From positions 186,001 through 250,000 of the forward strand of contig JBBELK010000532.1 in NCBI GenBank assembly GCA_037783545.1: a stretch of 64,000 nucleotides of DNA, in the 5' to 3' direction. Below, piece after piece: positions 38,801 to 52,809 of the stretch. This stretch comes from Henricia sp. BOLD:AAB3569. Its lineage: Eukaryota; Echinodermata; Asteroidea; Spinulosida; Echinasteridae. The position numbers were made by a program, and so were the translations under genes. Below the pieces are notes generated by a model that saw only the letters and a program-made list of their open reading frames with translations, was not told the DNA's origin and did no database searches. Position 1 is the stretch's first letter. The number at the start of each line of letters is the position of its first letter.

Positions 38801-41072
38801 GAAATGGCAGAGAAATTTCAAAGTTTAGGGAAAACTGGGTTGCGGCTTCCTGACTGCTCACGCAAACCGTGGCTGTCTGTACACACCTCTTTGGTGTACT
38901 CCTGAGTCGTGCGCATGCTCAGTCCTTCGGACTGTCGTTGACGCACCCCAGTTTGGCTCGGCAATTTGGTCAAAGTGTGGTCCAAACGTCGGCAAATTTG
39001 GAGGTCGAACAATTTTCCGACGAACTTCAAATTTTGCATGCTCCAAACTCTCTATATTGCGCACTTGTCCTAAAAAATTGACAGACTTTCGCCGGGAAAT
39101 GGCAGAGAAATTTCAAAGTTTAGGAAAAACTGGGTTGTGGCATCCTGACTGCTCACGCAAACCGTGGCTGTCTGTACACACCTCTTTGGTGTACTCCTGA
39201 GTCGTGCGCATGCTCAGTCCTTCGGACTGTCGTTGACGCACCCCAGTTTGGCTCGGCCATTTGGTCAAAGTGTGGTCCAAACGTCGGCAAATTTGGAGGT
39301 CGAAAAATTTTCCGACGAACTTCAAATTTTGCATGCTCCAAACTCTCTATATTGCGCACTTGTCCTAGAAAATTGACAGACTTTCGCCGGGAAATGGCAG
39401 AGAAATTTCAAAGTTTAGGGAAAACTGGGTTGGGGCTTCCTGACTGCTCACGCAAACCGTGGCTGTCTGTACACACCTCTTTGGTGTATTCCTGAGTCGT
39501 GCGCATGCTCAGTCCTTCGGACTGTCGTTGACGCACCCCAGTTTGGCTCGGCAATTTGGTCAAAGTGTGGTCCAAACGTCGGCAAATTTGGAGGTCGAAA
39601 AATGTTCCGACGAACTTCAAATTTGGCATGCTCCAAACTCTCTATATTGCGCACTTGTCCTAAAAAATTGACAGACTTTCGCCGGGAAATGGCAGAGAAA
39701 TTTCAAAGTTTAGGGAAAACTGGGTTGGGGCTTCCTGACTGCTCACGCAAACCGTGGCTGTCTGTACACACCTCTTTGGTGTACTCCTGAGTCGTGCGCA
39801 TGCTCAGTCCTTCGGACTGTCGTTGACGCACCCCAGTTTGGCTCGGCAATTTGGTCAAAGTGTGGTCCAAACGTCGGCAAATTTGGAGGTCGAAAAATTT
39901 TGCATGCTCCAAACTCTCTATATTGCGCACTTGTCCTAAAAAATTGACAGACTTTCGCCGGGAAATGGCAGAGAAATTTGAAAGTTTAGGGAAAACTGGG
40001 CTGGGGCTTCCTGACTGCTCACGCAAACCGTGGCTGTCTGTACACACCTCTTTGGTGTACTCCTGAGTCGTGCGCATGCTCAGTCCTTCGGACTGTCGTT
40101 GACGCACCCCAGTTTGGCTCGGCAATTTGGTCAAAGTGTGGTCCAAACGTCGGCAAATTTGGAGGTCGAAAAATTTTGCATGCTCCAAACTCTCTATATT
40201 GCGCACTTGTCCTAAAAAAATTGACAGACTTTCGCCGGGAAATGGCAGAGAAATTTCAAAGTTTAGGGAAAACTGGGTTGGGGCTTCCTGACTGCTCACG
40301 CAAACCGTGGCTGTCTGTACACACCTCTTTGGTGTACTCCTGAGTCGTGCGCATGCTCAGTCCTTCGGACTGTCGTTGACGCACCCCAGTTTGGCTCGGC
40401 AATTTGGTCAAAGTGTGGTCCAAACGTCGGAAAATTTGGAGGTCGAACAATTTTCCGACGAACTTCAAATGTTGCATGCTCCAAACTCTCTATATTGCGC
40501 ACTTGTCCTAAACAATTGACAGACTTTCGCCGGGAAATGGCAGAGAAATTTCAAAGTTTAGGGAAAACTGGGTTGGGGCTTCCTGACTGCTCACGCAAAC
40601 CGTGGCTGTCTGTACACACCTCTTTGGTGTACTCCTGAGTCGTGCGCATGCTCAGTCCTTCGGACTGTCGTTGACGCACCCCAGTTTGGCTCGGCAATTT
40701 GGTCAAAGTGTGGTCCAAACGTCGGCAAATTTGGAGGTCGAAAAATTTTGCATGCTCCAAACTCTCTATATTGCGCACTTGTCCTAAAAAAATTGACAGA
40801 CTTTCGCCGGGAAATGGCAGAGAAATTTCAAAGTTTAGGGAAAACTGGGTTGGGGCTTCCTGACTGCTCACGCAAACCGTGGCTGTCTGTACACACCTCT
40901 TTGGTGTACTCCTGAGTCGTGCGCATGCTCAGTCCTTCGGACTGTCGTTGACGCACCCCAGTTTGGCTCGGCAATTTGGTCAAAGTGTGGTCCAAACGTC
41001 GGAAAATTTGGAGGTCGAACAATTTTCCGACGAACTTCAAATGTTGCATGCTCCAAACTCTCTATATTGCGC
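35836..41072 (+). repeat. Mixed segment copied from 31.7-33.0 kb
   Basis: Units 37,882-39,062 match 31,705-32,885 at a 6,177-bp shift, with the private variants CTCAGTCGTTCGG, CTTTCGGCGGG, GGCCATGTGG, CCTAAGAAAATTG and ATTTGGATGTCG. The unit with GTATTCCTGAG and CAAATTTGGCATG starting 36,131 recurs at 39,358 (3,227-bp shift). CATTTTCAGACG occurs a third time at 36,079. The first 19-bp-deleted unit appears here. Confidence 0.75.
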
Positions 41073-44000
41073 ACTTGTCCTAAACAATTGACAGACTTTC
41101 GCCGGGAAATGGCAGAGAAATTTCAAAGTTTAGGGAAAACTGGGTTGGGGCTTCCTGACTGCTCACGCAAACCGTGGCTGTCTGTACACACCTCTTTGGT
41201 GTACTCCTGAGTCGTGCGCATGCTCAGTCCTTCGGACTGTCGTTGACGCACCCCAGTTTGGCTCGGCAATTTGGTCAAAGTGTGGTCCAAACGTCGGCAA
41301 ATTTGGAGGTCGAAAAATGTTCCGACGAACTTCAAATTTTGCATGCTCCAAACTCTCTATATTGCGCACTTGTCCTAAAAAATTGACAGACTTTCGCCGG
41401 GAAATGGCAGAGAAATTTCAAAGTTTAGGGAAAACTGGGTTGGGGCTTCCTGACTGCTCACGCAAACCGTGGCTGTCTGTACACACCTCTTTGGTGTACT
41501 CCTGAGTCGTGCGCATGCTCAGTCCTTCGGACTGTCGTTGACGCACCCCAGTTTGGCTCGGCAATTTGGTCAAAGTGTGGTCCAAACGTCGGAAAATTTG
41601 GAGGTCGAACAATTTTCCGACGAACTTCAAATGTTGCATGCTCCAAACTCTCTATATTGCGCACTTGTCCTAAACAATTGACAGACTTTCGCCGGGAAAT
41701 GGCAGAGAAATTTCAAAGTTTAGGGAAAACTGGGTTGGGGCTTCCTGACTGCTCACGCAAACCGTGGCTGTCTGTACACACCTCTTTGGTGTACTCCTGA
41801 GTCGTGCGCATGCTCAGTCCTTCGGACTGTCGTTGACGCACCCCAGTTTGGCTCGGCAATTTGGTCAAAGTGTGGTCCAAACGTCGGCAAATTTGGAGGT
41901 CGAAAAATGTTCCGACGAACTTCAAATTTTGCATGCTCCAAACTCTCTATATTGCGCACTTGTCCTAAAAAATTGACAGACTTTCGCAGGGAAATGGCAG
42001 AGAAATTTCAAAGTTTAGGGAAAACTGGGTTGGGGCTTCCTGACTGCTCACGCAAACCGTGGCTGTCTGTACACACCTCTTTGGTGTACTCCTGAGTCGT
42101 GCGCATGCTCAGTCCTTCGGACTGTCGTTGACGCACCCCAGTTTGGCTCGGCAATTTGGTCAAAGTGTGGTCCAAACGTCGGCAAATTTGGAGGTCGAAA
42201 AATTTTGCATGCTCCAAACTCTCTATATTGCGCACTTGTCCTAAAAAATTGACAGACTTTCGCCGGGAAATGGCAGAGAAATTTCAAAGTTTAGGGAAAA
42301 CTGGGTTGGGGCTTCCTGACTGCTCACGCAAACCGTGGCTGTCTGTACACACCTCTTTGGTGTACTCCTGAGTCGTGCGCATGCTCAGTCCTTCGGACTG
42401 TCGTTGACGCACCCCAGTTTGGCTCGGCAATTTGGTCAAAGTGTGGTCCAAACGTCGGAAAATTTGGAGGTCGAACAATTTTCCGACGAACTTCAAATGT
42501 TGCATGCTCCAAACTCTCTATATTGCGCACTTGTCCTAAACAATTGACAGACTTTCGCCGGGAAATGGCAGAGAAATTTCAAAGTTTAGGGAAAACTGGG
42601 TTGGGGCTTCCTGACTGCTCACGCAAACCGTGGCTGTCTGTACACACCTCTTTGGTGTACTCCTGAGTCGTGCGCATGCTCAGTCCTTCGGACTGTCGTT
42701 GACGCACCCCAGTTTGGCTCGGCAATTTGGTCAAAGTGTGGTCCAAACGTCGGAAAATTTGGAGGTCGAACAATTTTCCGACGAACTTCAAATGTTGCAT
42801 GCTCCAAACTCTCTATATTGCGCACTTGTCCTAAACAATTGACAGACTTTCGCCGGGAAATGGCAGAGAAATTTCAAAGTTTAGGGAAAACTGGGTTGGG
42901 GCTTCCTGACTGCTCACGCAAACCGTGGCTGTCTGTACACACCTCTTTGGTGTACTCCTGAGTCGTGCGCATGCTCAGTCCTTCGGACTGTCGTTGACGC
43001 ACCCCAGTTTGGCTCGGCAATTTGGTCAAAGTGTGGTCCAAACGTCGGAAAATTTGGAGGTCGAACAATTTTCCGACGAACTTCAAATGTTGCATGCTCC
43101 AAACTCTCTATATTGCGCACTTGTCCTAAACAATTGACAGACTTTCGCCGGGAAATGGCAGAGAAATTTCAAAGTTTAGGGAAAACTGGGTTGGGGCTTC
43201 CTGACTGCTCACGCAAACCGTGGCTGTCTGTACACACCTCTTTGGTGTACTCCTGAGTCGTGCGCATGCTCAGTCCTTCGGACTGTCGTTGACGCACCCC
43301 AGTTTGGCTCGGCAATTTGGTCAAAGTGTGGTCCAAACGTCGGCAAATTTGGAGGTCGAAAAATTTTGCATGCTCCAAACTCTCTATATTGCGCACTTGT
43401 CCTAAAAAATTGACAGACTTTCGCCGGGAAATGGCAGAGAAATTTCAAAGTTTAGGGAAAACTGGGTTGGGGCTTCCTGACTGCTCACGCAAACCGTGGC
43501 TGTCTGTACACACCTCTTTGGTGTACTCCTGAGTCGTGCGCATGCTCAGTCCTTCGGACTGTCGTTGACGCACCCCAGTTTGGCTCGGCAATTTGGTCAA
43601 AGTGTGGTCCAAACGTCGGAAAATTTGGAGGTCGAACAATTTTCCGACGAACTTCAAATGTTGCATGCTCCAAACTCTCTATATTGCGCACTTGTCCTAA
43701 ACAATTGACAGACTTTCGCCGGGAAATGGCAGAGAAATTTCAAAGTTTAGGGAAAACTGGGTTGGGGCTTCCTGACTGCTCACGCAAACCGTGGCTGTCT
43801 GTACACACCTCTTTGGTGTACTCCTGAGTCGTGCGCATGCTCAGTCCTTCGGACTGTCGTTGACGCACCCCAGTTTGGCTCGGCAATTTGGTCAAAGTGT
43901 GGTCCAAACGTCGGCAAATTTGGAGGTCGAAAAATGTTCCGACGAACTTCAAATTTTGCATGCTCCAAACTCTCTATATTGCGCACTTGTCCTAAAAAAT

Positions 44001-47000
44001 TGACAGACTTTCGCCGGGAAATGGCAGAGAAATTTCAAAGTTTAGGGAAAACTGGGTTGGGGCTTCCTGACTGCTCACGCAAACCGTGGCTGTCTGTACA
44101 CACCTCTTTGGTGTACTCCTGAGTCGTGCGCATGCTCAGTCCTTCGGACTGTCGTTGACGCACCCCAGTTTGGCTCGGCAATTTGGTCAAAGTGTGGTCC
44201 AAACGTCGGAAAATTTGGAGGTCGAACAATTTTCCGACGAACTTCAAATGTTGCATGCTCCAAACTCTCTATATTGCGCACTTGTCCTAAACAATTGACA
44301 GACTTTCGCCGGGAAATGGCAGAGAAATTTCAAAGTTTAGGGAAAACTGGGTTGGGGCTTCCTGACTGCTCACGCAAACCGTGGCTGTCTGTACACACCT
44401 CTTTGGTGTACTCCTGAGTCGTGCGCATGCTCAGTCCTTCGGACTGTCGTTGACGCACCCCAGTTTGGCTCGGCAATTTGGTCAAAGTGTGGTCCAAACG
44501 TCGGCAAATTTGGAGGTCGAAAAATGTTCCGACGAACTTCAAATTTTGCATGCTCCAAACTCTCTATATTGCGCACTTGTCCTAAAAAATTGACAGACTT
44601 TCGCAGGGAAATGGCAGAGAAATTTCAAAGTTTAGGGAAAACTGGGTTGGGGCTTCCTGACTGCTCACGCAAACCGTGGCTGTCTGTACACACCTCTTTG
44701 GTGTACTCCTGAGTCGTGCGCATGCTCAGTCCTTCGGACTGTCGTTGACGCACCCCAGTTTGGCTCGGCAATTTGGTCAAAGTGTGGTCCAAACGTCGGC
44801 AAATTTGGAGGTCGAAAAATTTTGCATGCTCCAAACTCTCTATATTGCGCACTTGTCCTAAAAAATTGACAGACTTTCGCCGGGAAATGGCAGAGAAATT
44901 TCAAAGTTTAGGGAAAACTGGGTTGGGGCTTCCTGACTGCTCACGCAAACCGTGGCTGTCTGTACACACCTCTTTGGTGTACTCCTGAGTCGTGCGCATG
45001 CTCAGTCCTTCGGACTGTCGTTGACGCACCCCAGTTTGGCTCGGCAATTTGGTCAAAGTGTGGTCCAAACGTCGGAAAATTTGGAGGTCGAACAATTTTC
45101 CGACGAACTTCAAATGTTGCATGCTCCAAACTCTCTATATTGCGCACTTGTCCTAAACAATTGACAGACTTTCGCCGGGAAATGGCAGAGAAATTTCAAA
45201 GTTTAGGGAAAACTGGGTTGGGGCTTCCTGACTGCTCACGCAAACCGTGGCTGTCTGTACACACCTCTTTGGTGTACTCCTGAGTCGTGCGCATGCTCAG
45301 TCCTTCGGACTGTCGTTGACGCACCCCAGTTTGGCTCGGCAATTTGGTCAAAGTGTGGTCCAAACGTCGGAAAATTTGGAGGTCGAACAATTTTCCGACG
45401 AACTTCAAATGTTGCATGCTCCAAACTCTCTATATTGCGCACTTGTCCTAAACAATTGACAGACTTTCGCCGGGAAATGGCAGAGAAATTTCAAAGTTTA
45501 GGGAAAACTGGGTTGGGGCTTCCTGACTGCTCACGCAAACCGTGGCTGTCTGTACACACCTCTTTGGTGTACTCCTGAGTCGTGCGCATGCTCAGTCCTT
45601 CGGACTGTCGTTGACGCACCCCAGTTTGGCTCGGCAATTTGGTAAAAGTGTGGTCCAAACGTCGGCAAATTTGGAGGTCGAAAAATGTTCCGACGAACTT
45701 CAAAGTTTGCATGCTCCAAACTCTCTATATTGCGCACTTGTCCTAAAAATTGACAGACTTTCGCCGGGAAATGGCAGAGAAATTTCAAAGTTTAGGGAAA
45801 ACTGGGTTGGGGCTTCCTGACTGCTCACGCAAACCGTGGCTGTCTGTACACACCTCTTTGGTGTACTCCTGAGTCGTGCGCATGCTCAGTCCTTCGGACT
45901 GTCGTTGACGCACCCCAGTTTGGCTCGGCAATTTGGTCAAAGTGTGGTACAAACGTCGGCAAATTTGGAGGTCGAAATATTTTCCGACGAACTTCAAATT
46001 TTGCATGCTCCAAACTCTCTATATTGCGCACTTGTCCTAAACAATTGACAGACTTTCGCCGGGAAATGGCAGAGAAATTTCAAAATTTAGGGAAAACTGG
46101 GTTGGGGCTTCCTGACTGCTCACGCAAACCGTGGCTGTCTGTACACACCTCTTTGGTGTACTCCTGAGTCGTGCGCATGCTCAGTCCTTCGGACTGTCGT
46201 TGACGCACCCCAGTTTGGCTCGGCATTTTGGTCAAAGTGTGGTCCAAACGTCGGCAAATTTGGAGGTCGAAAAATGTTCCGACGAACTTCAAATTTTGCA
46301 TGCTCCAAACTCTCTATATTGCGCACTTGTCCTAAAAAATTGACAGACTTTCGCCAGGAAATGGCAGAAAAATGTCAAAGTTAAGGGGAAAATGGATTGG
46401 GGCTTCCTGACTGCTCACGCAAACCGTGGCTGTCTGTACACACCTCTTTGGTGTACTCCTGAGTCGTGCGCATGCTCAGTCCTTCGGACTGTCGTTGACG
46501 CACCCCAGTTTGGCTCGGCAATTTGGTCAAAGTGTGGTCCAAACGTCGGAAAATTTGGAGGTCGAACAATTTTCCGACGAACTTCAAATGTTGCATGCTC
46601 CAAACTCTCTATATTGCGCACTTGTCCTAAACAATTGACAGACTTTCGCCGGGAAATGGCAGAGAAATTTCAAAGTTTAGGGAAAACTGGGTTGGGGCTT
46701 CCTGACTGCTCACGCAAACCGTGGCTGTCTGTACACACCTCTTTGGTGTACTCCTGAGTCGTGCGCATGCTCAGTCCTTCGGACTGTCGTTGACGCACCC
46801 CAGTTTGGCTCGGCAATTTGGTCAAAGTGTGGTCCAAACGTCGGCAAATTTGGAGGTCGAAAAATGTTCCGACGAACTTCAAATTTTGCATGCTCCAAAC
46901 TCTCTATATTGCGCACTTGTCCTAAAAAATTGACAGACTTTCGCCGGGAAATGGCAGAGAAATTTCAAAGTTTAGGGAAAACTGGGTTGGGGCTTCCTGA

Positions 47001-49549
47001 CTGCTCACGCAAACCGTGGCTGTCTGTACACACCTCTTTGGTGTACTCCTGAGTCGTGCGCATGCTCAGTCCTTCGGACTGTCGTTGACGCACCCCAGTT
47101 TGGCTCGGCAATTTGGTCAAAGTGTGGTCCAAACGTCGGAAAATTTGGAGGTCGAACAATTTTCCGACGAACTTCAAATGTTGCATGCTCCAAACTCTCT
47201 ATATTGCGCACTTGTCCTAAACAATTGACAGACTTTCGCCGGGAAATGGCAGAGAAATTTCAAAGTTTAGGGAAAACTGGGTTGGGGCTTCCTGACTGCT
47301 CACGCAAACCGTGGCTGTCTGTACACACCTCTTTGGTGTACTCCTGAGTCGTGCGCATGCTCAGTCCTTCGGACTGTCGTTGACGCACCCCAGTTTGGCT
47401 CGGCAATTTGGTCAAAGTGTGGTCCAAACGTCGGCAAATTTGGAGGTCGAAAAATGTTCCGACGAACTTCAAATTTTGCATGCTCCAAACTCTCTATATT
47501 GCGCACTTGTCCTAAAAAATTGACAGACTTTCGCAGGGAAATGGCAGAGAAATTTCAAAGTTTAGGGAAAACTGGGTTGGGGCTTCCTGACTGCTCACGC
47601 AAACCGTGGCTGTCTGTACACACCTCTTTGGTGTACTCCTGAGTCGTGCGCATGCTCAGTCCTTCGGACTGTCGTTGACGCACCCCAGTTTGGCTCGGCA
47701 ATTTGGTCAAAGTGTGGTCCAAACGTCGGCAAATTTGGAGGTCGAAAAATTTTGCATGCTCCAAACTCTCTATATTGCGCACTTGTCCTAAAAAATTGAC
47801 AGACTTTCGCCGGGAAATGGCAGAGAAATTTCAAAGTTTAGGGAAAACTGGGTTGGGGCTTCCTGACTGCTCACGCAAACCGTGGCTGTCTGTACACACC
47901 TCTTTGGTGTACTCCTGAGTCGTGCGCATGCTCAGTCCTTCGGACTGTCGTTGACGCACCCCAGTTTGGCTCGGCAATTTGGTCAAAGTGTGGTCCAAAC
48001 GTCGGAAAATTTGGAGGTCGAACAATTTTCCGACGAACTTCAAATGTTGCATGCTCCAAACTCTCTATATTGCGCACTTGTCCTAAACAATTGACAGACT
48101 TTCGCCGGGAAATGGCAGAGAAATTTCAAAGTTTAGGGAAAACTGGGTTGGGGCTTCCTGACTGCTCACGCAAACCGTGGCTGTCTGTACACACCTCTTT
48201 GGTGTACTCCTGAGTCGTGCGCATGCTCAGTCCTTCGGACTGTCGTTGACGCACCCCAGTTTGGCTCGGCAATTTGGTCAAAGTGTGGTCCAAACGTCGG
48301 AAAATTTGGAGGTCGAACAATTTTCCGACGAACTTCAAATGTTGCATGCTCCAAACTCTCTATATTGCGCACTTGTCCTAAACAATTGACAGACTTTCGC
48401 CGGGAAATGGCAGAGAAATTTCAAAGTTTAGGGAAAACTGGGTTGGGGCTTCCTGACTGCTCACGCAAACCGTGGCTGTCTGTACACACCTCTTTGGTGT
48501 ACTCCTGAGTCGTGCGCATGCTCAGTCCTTCGGACTGTCGTTGACGCACCCCAGTTTGGCTCGGCAATTTGGTCAAAGTGTGGTCCAAACGTCGGAAAAT
48601 TTGGAGGTCGAACAATTTTCCGACGAACTTCAAATGTTGCATGCTCCAAACTCTCTATATTGCGCACTTGTCCTAAACAATTGACAGACTTTCGCCGGGA
48701 AATGGCAGAGAAATTTCAAAGTTTAGGGAAAACTGGGTTGGGGCTTCCTGACTGCTCCCGCAAACCGTGGCTGTCTGTACACACCTCTTTGGTGTACTCC
48801 TGAGTCGTGCGCATGCTCAGTCCTTCGGACTGTCGTTGACGCACCCCAGTTTGGCTCGACAATTTGGTAAAAGTGTGGTCCAAACGTCGGCAAATTTGGA
48901 GGTCGAAAAATGTTCCGACGAACTTCAAAGTTTGCATGCTCCAAACTCTCTATATTGCGCACTTGTCCTAAAAATTGACAGACTTTCGCCGGGAAATGGC
49001 AGAGAAATTTCAAAGTTTAGGGAAAACTGGGTTGGGGCTTCCTGACTGCTCACGCAAACCGTGGCTGTCTGTACACACCTCTTTGGTGTACTCCTGAGTC
49101 GTGCGCATGCTCAGTCCTTCGGACTGTCGTTGACGCACCCCAGTTTGGCTCGGCAATTTGGTCAAAGTGTGGTACAAACGTCGGAAAATTTGGAGGTCGA
49201 AATATTTTCCGACGAACTTCAAATTGTGCATGCTCCAAACTCTCTATATTGCGCACTTGTCCTAAACAATTGACAGACTTTCGCCGGGAAATGGCAGAGA
49301 AATTTCAAAATTTAGGGAAAACTGGGTTGGGGCTTCCTGACTGCTCACGCAAACCGTGGCTGTCTGTACACACCTCTTTGGTGTACTCCTGAGTCGTGCG
49401 CATGCTCAGTCCTTCGGACTGTCGTTGACGCACCCCAGTTTGGCTCGGCATTTTGGTCAAAGTGTGGTCCAAACGTCGGCAAATTTGGAGGTCGAAAAAT
49501 GTTCCGACGAACTTCAAATTTTGCATGCTCCAAACTCTCTATATTGCGC
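41073..49549 (+). repeat. Nine/ten-unit higher-order repeat, three copies
   Basis: Copies are 41,073-43,689 (2,617 bp, 9 units), 43,690-46,619 (2,930 bp, 10 units) and 46,620-49,549 (2,930 bp, 10 units). All begin d-H-d-s-H-H, where H is the b variant with CAAATGTTGCATG and CCTAAACAATTG and s is the 276-bp unit. TTCGCAGGG marks the s unit at 41,983, 44,600 and 47,530. The second and third copies then contain a trio absent from the first: GGTAAAAGTG (294 bp), GTGGTACAAACG, and GGCATTTTGG units. This is the most regular domain of the window. Confidence 0.9.
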
Positions 49550-49844
49550 ACTTGTCCTAAAAAATTGACAGACTTTCGCCAGGAAATGGCAGAAAAATGT
49601 CAAAGTTAAGGGGAAAATGGATTGGGGCTTCCTGACTGCTCACGCAAACCGTGGCTGTCTGTACACACCTCTTTGGTGTACTCCTGAGTCGTGCGCATGC
49701 TCAGTCCTTCGGACTGTCGTTGACGCACCCCAGTTTGGCTCGGCAATTTGGTCAAAGTGTGGTCCAAACGTCGGCAAATTTGGAGGTCGAAAAATTTTCC
49801 GACGAACTTCAAATTTTGCATGCTCCAAACTCTCTATATTGCGC

Positions 49845-50052
49845 ACTTGTCCTAAAAAATTGACAGACTTTCGCCGGGAAATGGCAGAGAAATTTCAAAG
49901 TTTAGGGAAAACTGGGTTGGGGCTTCCTGACTGCTCACGCAAACCGTGGCTGTCTGTACACACCTCTTTGGTGTACTCCCGGCAAATTTGGAGGTTAAAA
50001 AATGTTCCGACGAACTTCAAATTTTGCATGCTCCAAACTCTCTATATTGCGC
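49845..50052 (+). repeat. 208-bp satellite unit, copy 1
   Basis: An 87-bp deletion joins GTGTACTCC directly to CGGCAAATTTGG, removing both the TTC-loop dyad and the first GCATGC site. The junction shows no microhomology beyond chance. It carries GAGGTTAAAAAATG. Confidence 0.9.
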
Positions 50053-50918
50053 ACTTGTCCTAAAAAATTGACAGACTTTCGCCAGGAAATGGCAGAAACA
50101 TGTCAAAGTTAAGGGAAAAATGGATTGGGGCTTCCTGACTGCTCACGCAAACCGTGGCTGTCTGTACACACCTCTTTGGTGTACTCCTGAGTCGTGCGCA
50201 AGCTCAGTCCTTCGGACTGTCGTTGACGCACCCCAGTTTGGCTCGGCAATTTGGTCAAAGTGTGGTCCAAACGTCGGCAAATTTGGAGGTCGAAAATTTT
50301 TGCATGCTCCAAACTCTCTATATTGCGCACTTGTCCTAAAAAATTGACAGACTTTCGCCGGGAAATGGCAGAGAAATTTCAAAGTTTAGGGAAAACTGGG
50401 TTGGGGCTTCCTGACTGCTCACGCAAACCGTGGCTGTCTGTACACACCTCTTTGGTGTACTCCTGAGTCGTGCGCATGCTCAGTCCTTCGGACTGTCGTT
50501 GACGCACCCCAGTTTGGCTCGGCATTTTGGTCAAAGTGTGGTCCAAACGTCGGCAAATTTGGAGGTCGAAAAATGTTCCGACGAACTTCAAATTTTGCAT
50601 GCTCGAAACTCTCTATATTGCGCACTTGTCCTAACAAATTGACAGACTTTCGCCGGGAAATGGCAGAGAAATTTCAAAGTTTAGGGAAAACTGGGTTGGG
50701 GCTTCCTGACTGCTCACGCAAACCGTGGCTGTCTGTACACACCTCTTTGGTGTACTCCTGAGTCGTGCGCATGCTCAGTCCTTCGGACTGTCGTTGACGC
50801 ACCCCAGTTTGGCTCGGCAATTTGGTCAAAGTGTGGTCCAAACGTCGGCAAATTTGGAGGTCGAAAAATGTTCCGACGAACTTCAAATTTTGCATGCTCC
50901 AAACTCTCTATATTGCGC

Positions 50919-51126
50919 ACTTGTCCTAACAAATTGACAGACTTTCGCCGGGAAATGGCAGAGAAATTTCAAAGTTTAGGGAAAACTGGGTTGGGGCTTC
51001 CTGACTGCTCACGCAAACCGTGGCTGTCTGTACACACCTCTTTGGTGTACTCCCGGCAAATTTGGAGGTTAAAAAATGTTCCGACGAACTTCAAATTTTG
51101 CATGCTCCAAACTCTCTATATTGCGC
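50919..51126 (+). repeat. 208-bp satellite unit, copy 2
   Basis: It has the same junction as copy 1 and the same GAGGTTAAAAAATG, so it is a copy by descent and not a second deletion. Confidence 0.9.
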
Positions 51127-52011
51127 ACTTGTCCTAAAAAATTGACAGACTTTCGCCAGGAAATGGCAGAAAAATGTCAAAGTTAAGGGAAAAATGGATT
51201 GGGGCTTCCTGACTGCTCACGCAAACCGTGGCTGTCTGTACACACCTCTTTGGTGTACTCCTGAGTCGTGCGCATGCTCAGTCCTTCGGACTGTCGTTGA
51301 CGCACCCCAGTTTGGCTCGGCAATTTGGTCAAAGTGTGGTCCAAACGTCGGCAAATTTGGAGGTCGAACAATTTTCCGACGAACTTCAAATTTTGCATGC
51401 TCCAAACTCTCTATATTGCGCACTTGTCCTAAAAAATTGACAGACTTTCGCCGGGAAATGGCAGAGAAATTTCAAAGTTTAGGGAAAACTGGGTTGGGGC
51501 TTCCTGACTGCTCACGCAAACCGTGGCTGTCTGTACACACCTCTTTGGTGTACTCCTGAGTCGTGCGCATGCTCAGTCCTTCGGACTGTCGTTGACGCAC
51601 CCCAGTTTGGCTCGGCATTTTGGTCAAAGTGTGGTCCAAACGTCGGCAAATTTGGAGGTCGAAAAATGTTCCGACGAACTTCAAATTTTGCATGCTCCAA
51701 ACTCTCTATATTGCGCACTTGTCCTAACAAATTGACAGACTTTCGCCGGGAAATGGCAGAGAAATTTGAAAGTTTAGGGAAAACTGGGTTGGGGCTTCCT
51801 GACTGCTCACGCAAACCGTGGCTGTCTGTACACACCTCTTTGGTGTACTCCTGAGTCGTGCGCATGCTCAGTCCTTCGGACTGTCGTTGACGCACCCCAG
51901 TTTGGCTCGGCAATTTGGTCAAAGTGTGGTCCAAACGTCGGCAAATTTGGAGGTCGAAAAATGTTCCGACGAACTTCAAATTTTGCATGCTCCAAACTCT
52001 CTATATTGCGC

Positions 52012-52219
52012 ACTTGTCCTAACAAATTGACAGACTTTCGCCAGGAAATGGCAGAGAAATTTCAAAGTTTAGGGAAAACTGGGTCGGGGCTTCCTGACTG
52101 CTCACGCAAACCGTGGCTGTCTGTACACACCTCTTTGGTGTACTCCCGGCAAATTTGGAGGTTAAAAAATGTTCCGACGAACTTCAAATTTTGCATGCTC
52201 CAAACTCTCTATATTGCGC
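52012..52219 (+). repeat. 208-bp satellite unit, copy 3
   Basis: It has the same junction. Extra private changes are CGCCAGGAAATG and CTGGGTCGGGG in its 5' part. Confidence 0.9.
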
Positions 52220-52809
52220 ACTTGTCCTAAAAAATTGACAGACTTTCGCCAGGAAATGGCAGAAAAATTTCAAAGTTAAGGGCAAAATGGATTGGGGCTT
52301 CCTGACTGCTCACGCAAACCGTGGCTGTCTGTACATACCTCTTTGGTGTACTCCTGAGTCGTGCGCATGCTCAGTCCTTCGGACTGTCGTTGACGCACCC
52401 CAGTTTGGCTCGGCATTTTGGTCAAAGTGTGGTCCAAACGTCAGCAAATTTGGAGGTCGAAAAATTTTTCGACGAACTTCAAATTTTGCATGCTCCAAAC
52501 TCTCTATATTGCGCACTTGTCCTAACAAATTGACAGATTTTCGCCGGGAAATGGCAGAGAAATTTCAAAGTTTAGGGAAAACTGGGTTGGGGCTTCCTGA
52601 CTGCTCACGCAAACCGTGGCTGTCTGTACACACCTCTTTGGTGTACTCCTGAGTCGTGCGCATGCTCAGTCCTTCGGACTGTCGTTGACGCACCCCAGTT
52701 TGGCTCGGCAATTTGGTCAAAGTGTGGTCCAAACGTCGGCAAATTTGGAGGTCGAAAAATGTTCCGACGAACTTCAAATTTTGCATGCTCCAAACTCTCT
52801 ATATTGCGC

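Noticed and set aside
39703..40299. 198-codon minus-strand open frame across two 276-bp units
   Set aside because: 276 is a multiple of three, so two adjacent deleted units stay in frame by arithmetic. The product is just the repeat read twice and stops at the next normal unit.
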